Part shown: positions 20,030 to 31,510 of the stretch, in pieces
Numbering within the stretch: position 1 is the first letter of the stretch
How the letters are laid out: each line of letters opens with the position of its first letter
Assembly (NCBI GenBank): GCA_030710605.1
Contig: CP092882.1
Span: forward strand, 17,294,316-17,358,315
Length of the DNA stretch: 64,000 nucleotides
Direction of reading: 5' to 3'
Source: Cordylochernes scorpioides
Taxonomy: Eukaryota > Arthropoda > Arachnida > Pseudoscorpiones > Chernetidae
Notes under the pieces: model-generated
The model's input: only the letters and a program-made list of their open reading frames with translations
Databases searched by the model: none
What the model was told of the DNA's origin: nothing
Made by a program: the position numbers and the translations under genes

Positions 20030-20520
20030 TAACATTAAAAATTATTGCAAGGAACTCTTCCTAGTAAACTTTGAAATGAACCAGGCGATAAGGAAGATAG
20101 GTGTCTTTTTTTATATAAAACGAGCACAAGCTTTCGGGTAAAAACCCTTCTACAGGCGGCTATCACATAGCAAGATGAATACCAATGGCAAGAGCTTCTC
20201 AAATATATATAGCAGAGGTAATTTGTATAAACAGCGTGAAAATAAAGAGGATACAAAGTAGACAAAAATTCTATTAAATAAATATATATGGAAAAAAGGC
20301 TCGGGATAACATAGAAACTATTAAATAACGTAAAACATAAAGGAAGATTAGTTTCTTTTTATAATCAAAAAATAAACTTATCTTCCTTTATGTTTTACGT
20401 TATTTGATTATCCAAACAGGAAGAGTTCTATCGCTTATAGAAATTTTACATTAAAGCTTTAAGAAATACCAGAAAGGAAAACACCTTATCGCCTGGTTCA
20501 TTTCAAAATTAAAAATTATT
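20030..20520. repeat. Inverted-repeat cluster with HHR-like motif
   Basis: GAACCAGGCGATAAGG near 20075 is repeated in inverse near 20485. 20323-20357 is inverse to 20377-20405 (ATAAAGGAAGAT). On the minus strand 20124-20157 holds CTGTAGA, GGGT...ACCC, GAAA and GCTTG, the layout of a hammerhead with A6 changed to T. Confidence 0.55.
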
Positions 20521-21460
20521 ATTTTGAATATGTATACTTTGTAGATTTTTAAAGTTTTTTCTCACAAGAGCAGAACATTTGAATATTCTATAAACTCGGT
20601 TTTCTCCCCTTTGTTTTTTTTTTTCGTCTGAGAACAAATGTACTTTTACGATCTTCCCTCCCTACCTCCCTTAAATCCAATTATAAAATGTGAATTCAAT
20701 TACTTCAAATACTTGAGGCAAAATCTCTGAAAATACAACGGAATTAATTTATTGATTTTTTTTTGTTGTTGTTGTAAGCCACTTTCTCTTTTTGGTCTTT
20801 ACTTGTCTTTTTTAACCTCTGTATTATTTAAAGGTGTTATTTTAGGCTTAACTATGTGATAATAAAGGTATCGTTTGATGTTTTTTTTTAAAATCGTCTG
20901 CTTTTCAAAATTATCGTCTGCTTTTTGAAAATTTCGTCTGCTTTTTAAAATTATTGTCTGCATTTAAAATTAGATAACCTTTTTCGATATTTTCGAATTA
21001 TTGCGGTTAAAATAATATAGTTTTTATAAAATCCATTGTTATAACTTAATAAAATTTGGCGTTCAGCCAACAGAAATATTGGTAAAGCTTTTTTATCTAT
21101 ATACATTTTTAATTAGAGTTTTTTTCATGCTAATCTAACTTGTAATGTGCATCTAGATTGCAAACATAAAGCTCCATTATAGTATGCAGTTTTTATTTAT
21201 ATTTTAAGAATTTTAAACTAAGATTTTATACGAATTTACTGATAAAAAATATGAGCAGTGATAATACCATTAAAATGTACTAGTAATTTTACTAACAGAC
21301 ATACTCTATCTCTCTCTAGAATTCTAGTTTTATTTTTTATAAAGCAATTTTTAACTTCTTCATATAATTAGCATTTCAACATTTTCTGCACAACTTCTAT
21401 TATGAATTAAAACAATTTCTGTTATAACTCGTTATTTGGAGATTAAAATTATATCTAATT
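20520..21460. other. AT-rich, no recognisable feature
   Basis: 20900-20960 has several copies of TCGTCTGC plus T-rich text. 21055-21100 has a fragment of fold-back family 3 (GGCGTTCAGCCAAC). No gene is seen. Confidence 0.4.
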
Positions 21461-21464
21461 AATT

Positions 21465-21990
21465 TTTCCATTGCAGTAAGGACAGTAGAATTGTTTATTA
21501 TTTTTATAAAAGAATCATACGCATCTATATAATAGTTTCGAATTTTCATAACAAATGACGCGCTAATGTATCATAATAAAATTATATATATTAGTTGATT
21601 TTTGTACCACTAGATGGCGCTCTGCCATCTAAAATTCTTATGTAAGTGGTCAGGATAGGCCTTTTTTTGTTTTTAATATCAACACCTGACCCTATTTCTA
21701 TTTTTTACACGGACATATATATTACGGTGTCTGGCTCATCAATTGTAAAACCTCCTAGCAGTTTTTTCAGTTAAATCTACACAGAAGGGTACATATAAAC
21801 AACCTTTCATGGCAGACCGTTTAAAAAAAAAAAAACATGGCTACTTATGGTATCTCTTTGGAGGTATTTCCTTCGCAGTAAGGATACGAGAAGTTTGTTT
21901 TATTAGTGTAAAAGAAACATTCGTGCTTTATAGTTTTTATATCTCATATGTAAATGAAGTGATATTGTCCTATAATTAATGTATTCCTAA
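21465..21990. repeat. Fragments of the permuted-HHR short element
   Basis: 21470-21580 carries the 3' part (CCATTGCAGTAAGGACAGTAG). 21715-21785 has a decayed motif in reverse (CTGGCTCATCA). 21880-21990 has another 3' part (GCAGTAAGGATACGAGAAG). 21600-21670 contains CTAGATGGCGCTCTGCCATC, a box shared with other families. Confidence 0.5.
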
Positions 21991-22054
21991 CTGACCTTGT
22001 ATTTAAGGTGAAAAATAGTACAAAAGGGAATTTGTACTTGGGTCGGGTGGATAA

Positions 22055-22155
22055 ATACAAGAAAAAAGGCATTTCCTGATCATGCAACTAAAAGTAGCTG
22101 ATCGAGCAAGCCATCAGCAACTTTTAGTTGCATAATAAGGAAATGCCTTTTTACT
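22055..22155. repeat. Fold-back of family 1 3' ends, short form
   Basis: AAAAAGGCATTTCCTGA is mirrored by AAGGAAATGCCTTTTT, with AGCAAGCCATCAGC near the centre. This is the same head-to-head design as 1120-1268. Confidence 0.7.
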
Positions 22156-22184
22156 TGTATTTATTGTTTTTAAGGAAAAGCATG

Positions 22185-22325
22185 CAATGGCCGCAGCCTT
22201 GCAGAAAATTGACTTAGACCCAGAGCAGCAGCTTTACACACCCAAGATAGTGGATATTGCTGCTGCTGTGATGGAGATGCATGGAGACATCTGAGACTCT
22301 TCTTTGGACACGACAACAACAACAA
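22185..22325. repeat. Single copy of the 118-bp repeat unit
   Basis: AGAAAATTGACTTAGACCC, CAGCTTTACACACCC and GATGCATGGAGACATC match the array at 33100-33525. It ends in an ACAACAACAAC tract. Confidence 0.7.
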
Positions 22326-22629
22326 GGAAAAGCATTCCTCGATGCAAAAATGGCAATACAATATGCAATTATATTCTCCTAAAGCTTATATTTTCATTGT
22401 TTACTAATATGCCATGATTAAGATTCCAGCCTACATTGTCGTATATATATGACAGGTCGCCGTCAAGAATCTTGGAAGTGGAAGACTGGACAGGCGAAAA
22501 GAAGGATGTCCACGGTTTGGTGTTCGCCTTGGCAATGGGGAAAGTTCAATAAATTTGCATAGTCTGCCTGAATGTCACCATGACCAGTCAGGAATTGTTA
22601 TTGAGGTAAATCCACGTTTGAATATTTAC

Positions 22630-22838
22630 TACACTCATATGACAAAACTTAAGGCATTTGTACCTTTTAACATGTATATCGATATTCAGACAATAACTCT
22701 GAAAGATATTACAGTGACCTTTATTGAAGACACACGAGATAACCAAATGTGAACAAAATTGCATCTGTCTCCTTGAAAGAAACAGACAACTAGCAACATC
22801 AAAGACTTCCCACTTCCTTTTGTTTTACCATGAGTGTA
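22630..22838 (+). mobile_element. Tc1-like MITE, 209 bp
   Basis: Ends TACACTCATATGACAAAACT and TGTTTTACCATGAGTGTA form terminal inverted repeats with TA at each end. The body shares CAATAACTCTGAAAGATAT and GATAACCAAATGTGAAC with other copies. It carries no transposase. Confidence 0.65.
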
Positions 22839-23059
22839 AATATGCAGAATGGGCAGTATAACAATTGAGGCGTTCAGGTGGATTAAATTAACGAAATCAC
22901 TGGAAAGGTAATGAGAACTAAGCCTTTTCAATTATTTTTCATTATTCAGTTCACTAATTGGGCACAAATACGTCCCATAGAGAGGAATAAAGGAAATAAT
23001 TCCATTCTCAATATAGTATATATTGAGAATTACTACATATATATATATTGAAGTCACAG

Positions 23060-23400
23060 AAATTACGTACGATAAACACTCTGCTTTTTTATATATAAAA
23101 TATAATATTTCTTTATGTGAAACATTGAAATGGAGAAATTTCCATTTAAAGTAATGTCAAACATCCACCCCCTTTGTTCTTTAGAGTTATCAAACTTTTT
23201 AAATATATATATAGCAGAGGACGACATTCGCGTGACGTGATGTCGTAGATTGTCACATCGATTTTTAAGTAATTTTACACAGAGTAATCTTGAATATATT
23301 ATAATATAATGCGGCTTGTGATGGTAAAAACGACATTTGAAAATTATTCCGCATGTGTTTCTTTTCAAAGAATTTTTTTTGTAAAGAGAAATAACGATTA
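23060..23400. other. Unassigned AT-rich sequence
   Basis: A 101-codon minus frame (23063-23368) is open but has low-complexity, chance-like composition. No domain is seen. Confidence 0.3.
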
Positions 23401-23599
23401 TATCTAACCTTAGGGATGAATTGTGAACCGATATTTTACAATCTTGAATATATTCAGTTTGATATGGCTATCTTGCCAGTTTTATGTAGGCGATCTTTAA
23501 AACTAAATTATGTGGTAAACATTGAAACTATTTCCATTTATAATTTTGATTTTTGTACGCACATAATATTAGAAATATAAACCTCTGTATCAATTAAAT

Positions 23600-24095
23600 T
23601 AATTTATATAAATCTCCGAGGATAAGTTTCTTTATTACACTTTTAACCAGTTTACAAGCTTTCGGATTTTAAATGACCCTTCTACAGATAAATTTCTCCA
23701 TCATCGGCCGGCCGCCAGACCTGCAGTCCTGGATCTTTCCAGTTGGTCTCGAGGACATCACCATCTCCTCAGCGGCGAAGTACGCAATCTACGTATTCAT
23801 CGTAGATCTCGAAATACGTGGTGTCGCTGGACACCTGCTGGTGATTCTCCACCAAACTCTGCAGCACTGGCAGAGGCGCCATATTCATTGTACATAGTGT
23901 ATATAATGCATATTATATTTTTTTAAATAGTGCAGACTGTGCACTTTGCATGTATTGACAAGATGTCAATAAAATTATTTTAATTGTCTAGAGGTAAGAA
24001 TTTACCTATATAAGAGTTGTTTAAAACCCGAAATCTTGTAAACTCTTTGAAAGTGTAATAAAGAAATGTATCCTCCTTGATTTATATTTGATACA
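23600..24095. repeat. Inverted pair of HHR-like 3' ends around a GC-rich segment
   Basis: The left end (23600-23690, minus) reads CTGTAGA, GGGTC, GAAAGCTTGTAAACTG, GTGTAATAAAGAAAC. The right end (24010-24090, plus) reads CCCGAAATCTTGTAAAC, GTGTAATAAAGAAATG. They are inverted relative to each other and enclose 23690-23890. Confidence 0.6.
23695..23888 (-). pseudogene. GC-rich coding-like fragment, unrecognised
   Basis: From an ATG at 23888 the minus strand reads MNMAPLPVLQSLVENHQQVS and continues to a TGA after about 40 codons. The text beyond stays GC-rich (GACTGCAGGTCTGGCGGCC). Composition and codon use differ sharply from the AT-rich flanks. It may be a captured exon or the end of the autonomous partner's gene. 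No family is recognised. Confidence 0.3.
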
Positions 24096-24261
24096 TTTAA
24101 AATGTATTCCCATCAATTAAAAATGACCTTATGTGAAAAATCCAAACGGTAGATAATTCAAGAATTAAATGGTCATATAAGCTAGAGAAATATATGATGG
24201 ATAACCGGGAATTCAATAAACTACAGAGATTTATTATAGACATAAAACTCTAAAACTTGTT

Positions 24262-24335
24262 GTTGTTGTTGTTTCAAATGAAGAACCTCAGATGTCACCG
24301 TGCATCTCTATCACAGCAGTCGCAATGTCCTCTAT
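24262..24335 (-). repeat. Fragment of the 118-bp repeat unit
   Basis: TTGTTGTTGTTGTTTC is followed by GAAGAACCTCAGATGTC and GCATCTCTATCACAGCAGTC, the inverse of the 33100-33525 unit. Confidence 0.6.
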
Positions 24336-24339
24336 GTCT

Positions 24340-25320
24340 AAAAATTGTAAAATAATACAATTGTTATATTATAATTGTATATATCTTTATAATATTAAAA
24401 TAAATAGCGTAAATAGCAATATTATTGTTTAAAAGTTATAATATTCTAAACTATTTATGCTTAATGTTAACTTTGACTTTAAATTGTATATAAATACATC
24501 TAGATGAGATTTGTGTAGTACTTCAGTAGAGCACAAATCTCTTAAATTTTCTAATATTGTCTTTGAATAAAATGAATATAAGCAATAATATCTAAAAATT
24601 ATTAGTGCATCTAATAATATTTTTATATTTAATATAATTGTATGTGTCAACAAGAGCGTGAAAACAAATTTACCTAAGAACTTTGCAAAAACTAATTAAA
24701 ATTGGAAATTAATTTTAAAGCAGAAGATAATTTTGGCGCGATTTATTTAAACAATAAATAAGCGAATTTAAATTTCATTATAGACATTATAGCATATCTA
24801 TATTTAAATTTTATATTTCATATATAATTGTCTCTCTCTATTATCTCAAACGTTTTAAAATTATATAATTATAATTCACAATTCAAATTGAATTCCTTAA
24901 TGTAAATTAAATAATAAATATACGAGCGGGAAAAGGATTTAATTTTGAGAATCAATTAATATTCAATTAGGTGCTCCAGAAGTTAATCACACAAATATTT
25001 GCTTTCCCAACTACATTTTCGATTAATTATAAAATCATTTAAAGAATGAAAAATCATAAATTAAATTGAAAACGTTAAACACATAAATTCTTGATTGATA
25101 GTGAATTGATGTCTAAATAAATGCTGAATATTACAAATTTCATTTTTGACTATTTATTAATGTTTTTTTTCTATAGAAATGTATTTGACAACTATATTTA
25201 TTAAAATACATTAAAATATAAATGCGTAGACGATAAATTGTACAAAATCTTCTTAATAAATATGTGTTTTTATTTTTAATGAATATTTAATATTTGAAAT
25301 TGTATTTATATTTATAAATG
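24340..25320. other. AT-rich, no recognisable feature
   Basis: No ORF or named repeat is seen. Confidence 0.4.
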
Positions 25321-25324
25321 TATG

Positions 25325-25605
25325 TAATTCTACTGTCCTCAAAGCTTATATCCATAGTTCTTCTAAAATACCCATTCCAAGAGTCTAGCATCAGTATCAC
25401 TATAAAAGGAAGATCGAAAAATGCAATATAACAGCGGTTAGTTAGATTAAACTGGCGAAACCGCTGGGAGGGTTCACCACTGATGAGCCAGGCCCTCTCA
25501 TTATTTTTTCCATTGCAGTAAGGGCAGTAGAAATTGTTTAATTTCAAAAAGAATCTTACGCGTTTAAAATAGTTTAGATATTTGATAAAAAGGAAACAGA
25601 AGGTC
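25325..25605 (+). mobile_element. Permuted-HHR short element, near full length
   Basis: A 5' part (CAAAGCTTATATCCATAG) leads to the 48-nt motif at 25452-25499. Then come CCATTGCAGTAAGGGCAG and a 3' part (TTACGCGTTTAAAATAG). In this copy helix 2 is GGGAGGG with CCCTCTC, a G-U intermediate between the two fully paired variants. Confidence 0.7.
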
Positions 25606-25761
25606 ATATATGTTGAAGTAACTTACTGACTGTTGATTTACTCCACTGTGCTACCCTTAAATTGAATTGTACAAGGCCATTTATGTTCATTTTACACCAT
25701 AAAAAGCATGGTATTCTAGGTGTACCAAGTGATTAATAGATACCTTTAACTAGTAAGCAAA

Positions 25762-26055
25762 TACACTCATGGAGATAAAACTTAAGGAAATTCTACTTTT
25801 TAAAGAAGACAGAGGTAATTTTGTTCACACTTGGTTATCTCATGTGTCTTCAATAAAGGTGACTGTAATATCTTTCTGAGTTATTGTCTTAATCCCGAAT
25901 ATATATATGCTAAAAGGTACAACTTCCTTAATTCATGATAAAATTGCGAAAAACGTTTTTAATAATACAAAATAATTTTTAATAAAAATAAACTGATTGT
26001 GGGGGAATTATTTTTGTATTTTTATATAAATTCCTTAAGTTTTGTCCATGAGTGT
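25762..26055. mobile_element. Tc1-like MITE, 294 bp
   Basis: It begins TACACTCATGGAGATAAAAC and ends TTTTGTCCATGAGTGTA, terminal inverted repeats bounded by TA. Its interior matches the 22630 copy. No transposase is present. Confidence 0.7.
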
Positions 26056-26355
26056 ACTTGAAACTGATGAAGCGAATTAAAGAACAAGAAACCCCTTCAA
26101 GAAAAATCCTAACAAGCATTGAGAGAGAAAATAAATCATAGTTTAGTGGTCCATAAAGGAATACGTTCAGAAATGTTAGACGGACAATGATGATACTTGA
26201 GATATACAAAGTCGCCAACAAACAATTTCTATTTTGGATAGAAAACCCGATGATTTGATTTCAAAATTGAGGATTAGTTCTCACAATAAATAACATGATT
26301 CAAATAAGGAAAACTATCTTTTCAGGCCCAAAAATTTATTTATTTATTTATTTTT

Positions 26356-26400
26356 AGGTGTTGCAAGCTTTCGAACAAATCCTGCTCTTCATCAGGCAAA
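26356..26400 (-). ncRNA. Hammerhead-like ribozyme, AGCTT variant
   Basis: The minus strand has TTGC, CTGATGA (26395-26389), one extra A, stem II GAGCA with TGTTC, GAAA (26372-26369), GCTT, then GCAA. GCAA pairs with TTGC (stem I, 4 bp). Stem III is the loopless AGCT. The cleavage triplet would be CUU. Motifs with the same GAAAGCTTG layout recur at 20124, 23655, 53975, 56028 and 58776. Confidence 0.6.
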
Positions 26401-26556
26401 TCCAAAAGAAAAGAGAAGTGTGAACTCGGGGACATGGATAAGACAATATTACAGCTACATATAAAAGATTTTATATTTGGCTGCAATTTAATCTGATCCA
26501 CACCCACAACTGCACACATCTCTTTTCTTTTGCCTCTGGATTTACTCGAGAGCTTG

Positions 26557-26890
26557 CAAGCTCATAGATCAATTTCTTCCCGGCAAAATTTCCATTTATA
26601 TTTTTTGCCATATATATTACCTAGCCACTTTGCCAGCTAAAAATCTCTTTGGTAGATTGTGAAGATTTTATTAGATACCGTGTGGATTTCATGGAATAAA
26701 GTCTGCCTTGGACTGACGAGGGCCATTAGCCCGAAACCATGGTCTCTAGGTGGACGCTTCTCTGTTTACCAAAGCTGGTGTTGTGGCTTTGTTACCCACC
26801 TGAGTACGCTAGTTTGTGAAGACGGTCAATAGATGGCGCTTAGTTTTAGCGTCTATTTTGACAGAAGAGTCGTCCTTTATTTTTATAGCA
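26557..26890 (+). mobile_element. Hammerhead-bearing element, family 2
   Basis: The unit contains the ribozyme at 26707-26750. A downstream part (AAAGCTGGTGTTGTGGC, GGTCAATAGATGGCGCT, GCGTCTATTTTGACAG) recurs in the fold-backs at 42225-42440 and 48515-48695. Its upstream part near 26557-26605 matches, in inverse, the outer arm of those fold-backs (GGAAATTTTGCCGGGAGG). No ORF. Confidence 0.6.
26707..26750 (+). ncRNA. Type I hammerhead ribozyme, family 2
   Basis: Stem I CTTGGA (26707-26712), CTGACGA (26713-26719), stem II GGGC, loop CATTA, GCCC (26720-26732), GAAA (26733-26736), CCATGG (26737-26742), T26743-C26744 cleavage triplet, then TCTAGG (26745-26750). CTTGGA and TCTAGG pair over 6 bp with two G-U pairs. 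Stem III is the loopless palindrome ACCATGGT, again suited to a dimer. All core bases are present. Cleavage is predicted after C26744. Confidence 0.85.
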
Positions 26891-26899
26891 ATGGGTATA

Positions 26900-28060
26900 T
26901 ATTCAAATGTAAAATATACGTTTTATTTATTAAAATAGGAATAGTTTAGTATTGTTAGAAAATTTATATAAATAACTTGATAAATTAAATATATTTTCCA
27001 TTGTTTGAATATAAAAAGAAAGAAATATATAACATGATTTTCAATTTTTAAAAACTATTCGATAAACATTTTTATGAAACGCAAAAATAACAACTCATTT
27101 AAATTATAAATAATTTTTCAAATTAAAATTTCCTAAAAAAAACAAGAATTTAGCAACTTTAATAATAAATAATATATGTAGAAAAACCTATTCTATTTTC
27201 TTTTTTTATTTTACTTTGCAGAAATATGGTTTCAAATTAAATATATTATAACCCTAATAATTCTATAGAAATTTAGAAATTATATATTTTTATCATTTAT
27301 ATATATAAAAGGATAAGAGATCCAGACTAATTAAATATAATATAACCCTAATAATTCTAGATAAAGAGCAATATAAGTAATTTAAAGTTAATACTATTTC
27401 CAAGATTTTTAAAAAATTCAAAAGATTTATCCTCTGGAAAGAAATTGACGTTGACAAATGAAGCGAAACAAGGCTCTGCAGATTTTTTTTTATTTCTTCT
27501 GGTAAATTCCAGGGTGTGTAGGCCACTTCCTATTGGACAACCCTCCATTGAGAGCGTCAAACGAATTCGATTTATCATATTCGTTTGGAAGTTTTTTTCT
27601 TCGTCGTCTGACAGTATTAAAAACTTGTGTTATTTTCTCGTCTGCCACGAAAATAAGATTTGATATTGAGGTAATATACGCATTTAGAATGGAAAAAACA
27701 CCAAAAATGTAATTATATGTAATAATATATAATTATATTTTTAACATTAATCATATTTTAATAGCATTTTATTTTAAATAAATACAATTTTAAGGACTTT
27801 TAATTTTATTTTTGTAAGATTTGCAAACAATAGTTTCACTCTTTTTTAAAATATATTTTGAATAAAGAAAACAGCATTATCAATACAGATATTACAGTTT
27901 GAAAAGCTTAACAATAAATATTCATTTTATTTTTATATTTGATTATTATATGAATTATTCCATATTGGTTACGCACCGTTAATTTAAAAGGCAATATATA
28001 TTTATAAAATATGATAAATTAGAAAATAATTTATATATAAATATCATTTACTGGCAATGC
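26900..28060. other. AT-rich, no recognisable gene
   Basis: Overlapping short frames on both strands at 27293-27663 look incidental. No repeat is identified. Confidence 0.35.
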
Positions 28061-28064
28061 GTTT

Positions 28065-28835
28065 CTTTTTTAAATCTCTACAGACCTTACTGCAATGATA
28101 TGATTTAATGAATGAGAGGGCTTGGCTCATCAGTAGTGAACCCTCTCAGCGGTTTCGCCAAATTAATCTCTAGACCGCTCTACTATTGTATTGGACTGGT
28201 TTTGTTATATACCCTGCGTTTTCTATGGAAGGCAGCTTAGGGGTGTTTAGTGAACTATGGACATAAGCTTATAGGTCTGTGGAGGTACATACATATAAAT
28301 CCGCTGAGAGGGTTCACTACTGATGAGCCAAGCCCTCTCATTCATTAAATCATATCATTGCAGTAAGGTCTGTAGAGATTTAAAAAAGAAACGCATTGCC
28401 AGTAAATTTATTTGTGTAAAATTTTAACGATAGAGGGCAATAAAATTTAATTTACTAATATATAATGGTTATAAAAACATGTTTTGCGCGGAAGAGCTTT
28501 GCTCGATGCAATACCTTGAAATTTATATGTATGTACCTCTACAGACCTATAAGCTTATGTCCATAGTTCACTAAACACCATTTAGCTGCCTTCCATAGAA
28601 AATGCAGGGTATACAACAAAACCAGTCCAATACAATAGTAGAGCGGTCTAGAGATTAATTTGGCGAAACCGCTGAGAGGGTTCACTACTGATGAGCCAAG
28701 CCCTCTCATTCATTAAATCATATCATTGCAGTAAGGTCTGTAGAGATTTAAAAAAGAAACGCATTGCCAGTAAATTTATTTGTGTAAAATTTTAACGATA
28801 GAGGGCAATAAAATTTAATTTACTAATATAAATAT
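28065..28835. mobile_element. Cluster of three permuted-HHR short elements
   Basis: A minus copy (28065-28290; motif 28114-28161) is joined head to head with a 5'-truncated plus copy (28298-28475). A near-complete plus copy follows (28510-28830; motif 28660-28707). All three have helix 1 TTGGC/GCCAA where present, and helix 2 GAGAGGG/CCCTCTC. The two plus copies share a near-identical 3' part ending in a GATAGAGGGCAATAAAA box. Confidence 0.75.
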
Positions 28836-28839
28836 CAAT

Positions 28840-30320
28840 AAATTGTTTTAATTAATATATCAAAAATGAATTATATTTTATATACGACATAAGAAAACCT
28901 TTTATTAAGACATAATCTTATACGAAGATTCACTACGGAGTCTGTAAAGGAAAAGGAATTTTTTAAAAGTTATTTAAATTCATTGATAATAATAAATATT
29001 TTATATACAGTAAAACCTAATTAAAACAACTAGTTTCATTACCGTATTTGTATAATAATTCCACGTAAAAATAAAGGAAATTAGTGAAAAATAATATATT
29101 AGAAATATAAGTTGATAAATGGAGTTGAAGAAAAAATCGTTTTAAAAATTTAATACCGACCTTATGATATATAAATGAAAAGATATCATACATTTTACAT
29201 ATACACTATTTAACAGCTTTGCAAGGATATTTCCATTCATTTAATCCTAAATTTTCCCGCCAATTACCAACCAATCAAATTATCGTTCCTATAGGTCAGC
29301 AATATTGACACACGTCACTTCCTGATTGGAGGAAATAAAGGAATTATCGGGAGTCTGTATCTTCTGCAATATAGCTATAAATTAATCCACAATATATGAC
29401 ACCGATTATTTGAGAATTTGCTATATAAATATACCATGTTTATATAGTTAATAAAAAATATATTAAAATATTTGTATGAGAAACAAATAAAATATATCAG
29501 CATTATATATTAAAATAAATAAGTGGTGTTTTTTTTATTCGATCAATTGAAAAAAAAAATCATTACTTTTCATACAAACTAATTTTAAACTTTAAATGTT
29601 AAGAAATATATATTTATATGAGAAATAAATAAAATTTATTAGCATTTATATATAAAAAGAATAAAGTGTTTTTTTTTTAAATTCTATCAATAAAAAAATC
29701 AATACTTTTTTATATACAAACTAATTTTAAAATTTAAATATTAATAAATAATTCTATGAGAAACAAATAAAATATATCAGCACTATTTATAAAAAGAAAA
29801 AGGGGGTTTTTATTCAATAATATTTTTTTTTCAAATAATATTCAAAAAAAAAATAATTTTTATACAAACTAATTTTCAAATTCAAATGTTAATAAATAAT
29901 TCTAATATTCTATTAAATTAACTAAACAAAAGAATATACTTATGAGTGAAATTTAATTGTCAATTTATTATTTTTCAATAGTAAGAATGCAAATTTATGA
30001 TAACCTTCATAATATTAAATAAAATTATTTTATTTTAAAATATTATAATCGATTTTTATTAAACGAACTAATTAGAAATTGTTGACTTTGCTTAGACTTT
30101 TTAAAGATACAGATTCCAAGAAGATTAATCAAACATTATTGATTTACAAGAGAGAGAACAAAACTTATAACATAGTAAATAAAGAGAATTTTCTTTTACA
30201 GTTAGCGCCTATATACTTGTGATCATACACATATACTCTGTGAGTACAATTAATTAATTAAACTTCAAATAAATATACAACAGAAATTAGTGCTAAAATT
30301 TATGTTTTATATAAAAATAT
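28840..30320. other. AT-rich, no recognisable gene
   Basis: 29470-29920 holds loosely repeated AGAAACAAATAAAATATATC and CATACAAACTAATTTT blocks, about four imperfect units. Nothing coding. Confidence 0.4.
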
Positions 30321-30324
30321 TATT

Positions 30325-30610
30325 TTATTTGAAATTATAAATGTTAAAATCGACCACCAGAGGTCACGCTTCCCCTATAAAAACTCATTGTTGTTGTTTC
30401 CTGATGGCCGGCTCAAACCTTTGTACATTATGTAAATAAGTTTTTCATTTTTTAATTCTTACGTCTTAAGCCAGGCAGTACTTTTATCAAATTATGTTTT
30501 TTATATTGCGCATAAGTTCATTTCTAATCTTTACTATTTTTATTTTATATTTATTTTATATTACTATTTTTGTTTATACTTTCAAGATTTTTGCCACGAC
30601 TGCATACCAA
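30325..30610 (-). repeat. Interspersed repeat A
   Basis: Inverse copy with AAATCGACCACCAGAGGTC, GGCCGGCTCAAACC, TTACGTCTTAAGCCAGGC and a terminal CCACGACTGC. Confidence 0.65.
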
Positions 30611-31325
30611 TACCATTGACCTAATACTAATATATTCCAAAATATATCAAATCTCAAGATCATAATCTCAATCTTAAAAATAATTCCAATATCAACAGAA
30701 AATATATTTTTATTTATAACATATATATATTTTTAAAAAATTATGTAAACCTCTCTCTATATATATATTTTTAATTTTTATGCATATACCATTAAGTAAT
30801 AAAAAATAAAAGCATATATTTTTATTGATATAAGAAAAGTCAATAGAAAAGTTAAATAATCTTACTTTATTTCCATTTCTAAAAAAAAAAAATTCTAGAG
30901 GGAAACCTTATCAATATTGGGTGTTAGGCAGATATTTAATTAATTTTTTTATCAATTGACGTAATTGATTTCTCCCAAGTTAAATTGGATTGGCATTTTA
31001 TCAATAATTGGATTGTGGATTATTGGAATAATTTTTATGGATTCCATTGAAATGGCTATATGTAGTTTTTCTTCTGTTTTTATAACATTTCTATTTATAA
31101 TTCAAAATTTATAGATTTTTTTTAAATTTTGACGTGTGATTAATTTGAAATATTGTTTAGAATGTCATTTTAATTGAATCAAAGATAGATTGTAAAACCT
31201 ATGTTGTGATAAATTCACTCAGATTGATCTTATTCTGTTCGATTTGCGAAGAAAGGGTATTTTAAAGATAATTTTTCTTAATTTTTCTATATTTCTATGA
31301 TTGTGCAAAAATATTTACAATGGGT
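30611..31325. other. AT-rich, no recognisable feature
   Basis: No ORF, RNA gene or named repeat is seen. Confidence 0.4.
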
Positions 31326-31331
31326 TCATAT

Positions 31332-31510
31332 TGTAACAAAGTATTTATTTTTTTATTAGCATAGTATTATTTTTTAAGTTTATATTTTTCTACTCTGTAC
31401 ACTTCTTCCCTCTTTTGTTTATCTTTTGTTTATCACTCATAGTTTGTTCTTGCCTGAAATAAATTGTTGTTTCAATCCAAAGTTGATCTTCCCTAATTTT
31501 CCACGTAGCA
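31332..31510 (+). mobile_element. Solo LTR of the TRIM family, TSD ATAT
   Basis: It begins TGTAACAAAG, ends CCACGTAGCA, and is flanked by ATAT at 31328-31331 and 31511-31514. It is similar to 248-422. Confidence 0.75.
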
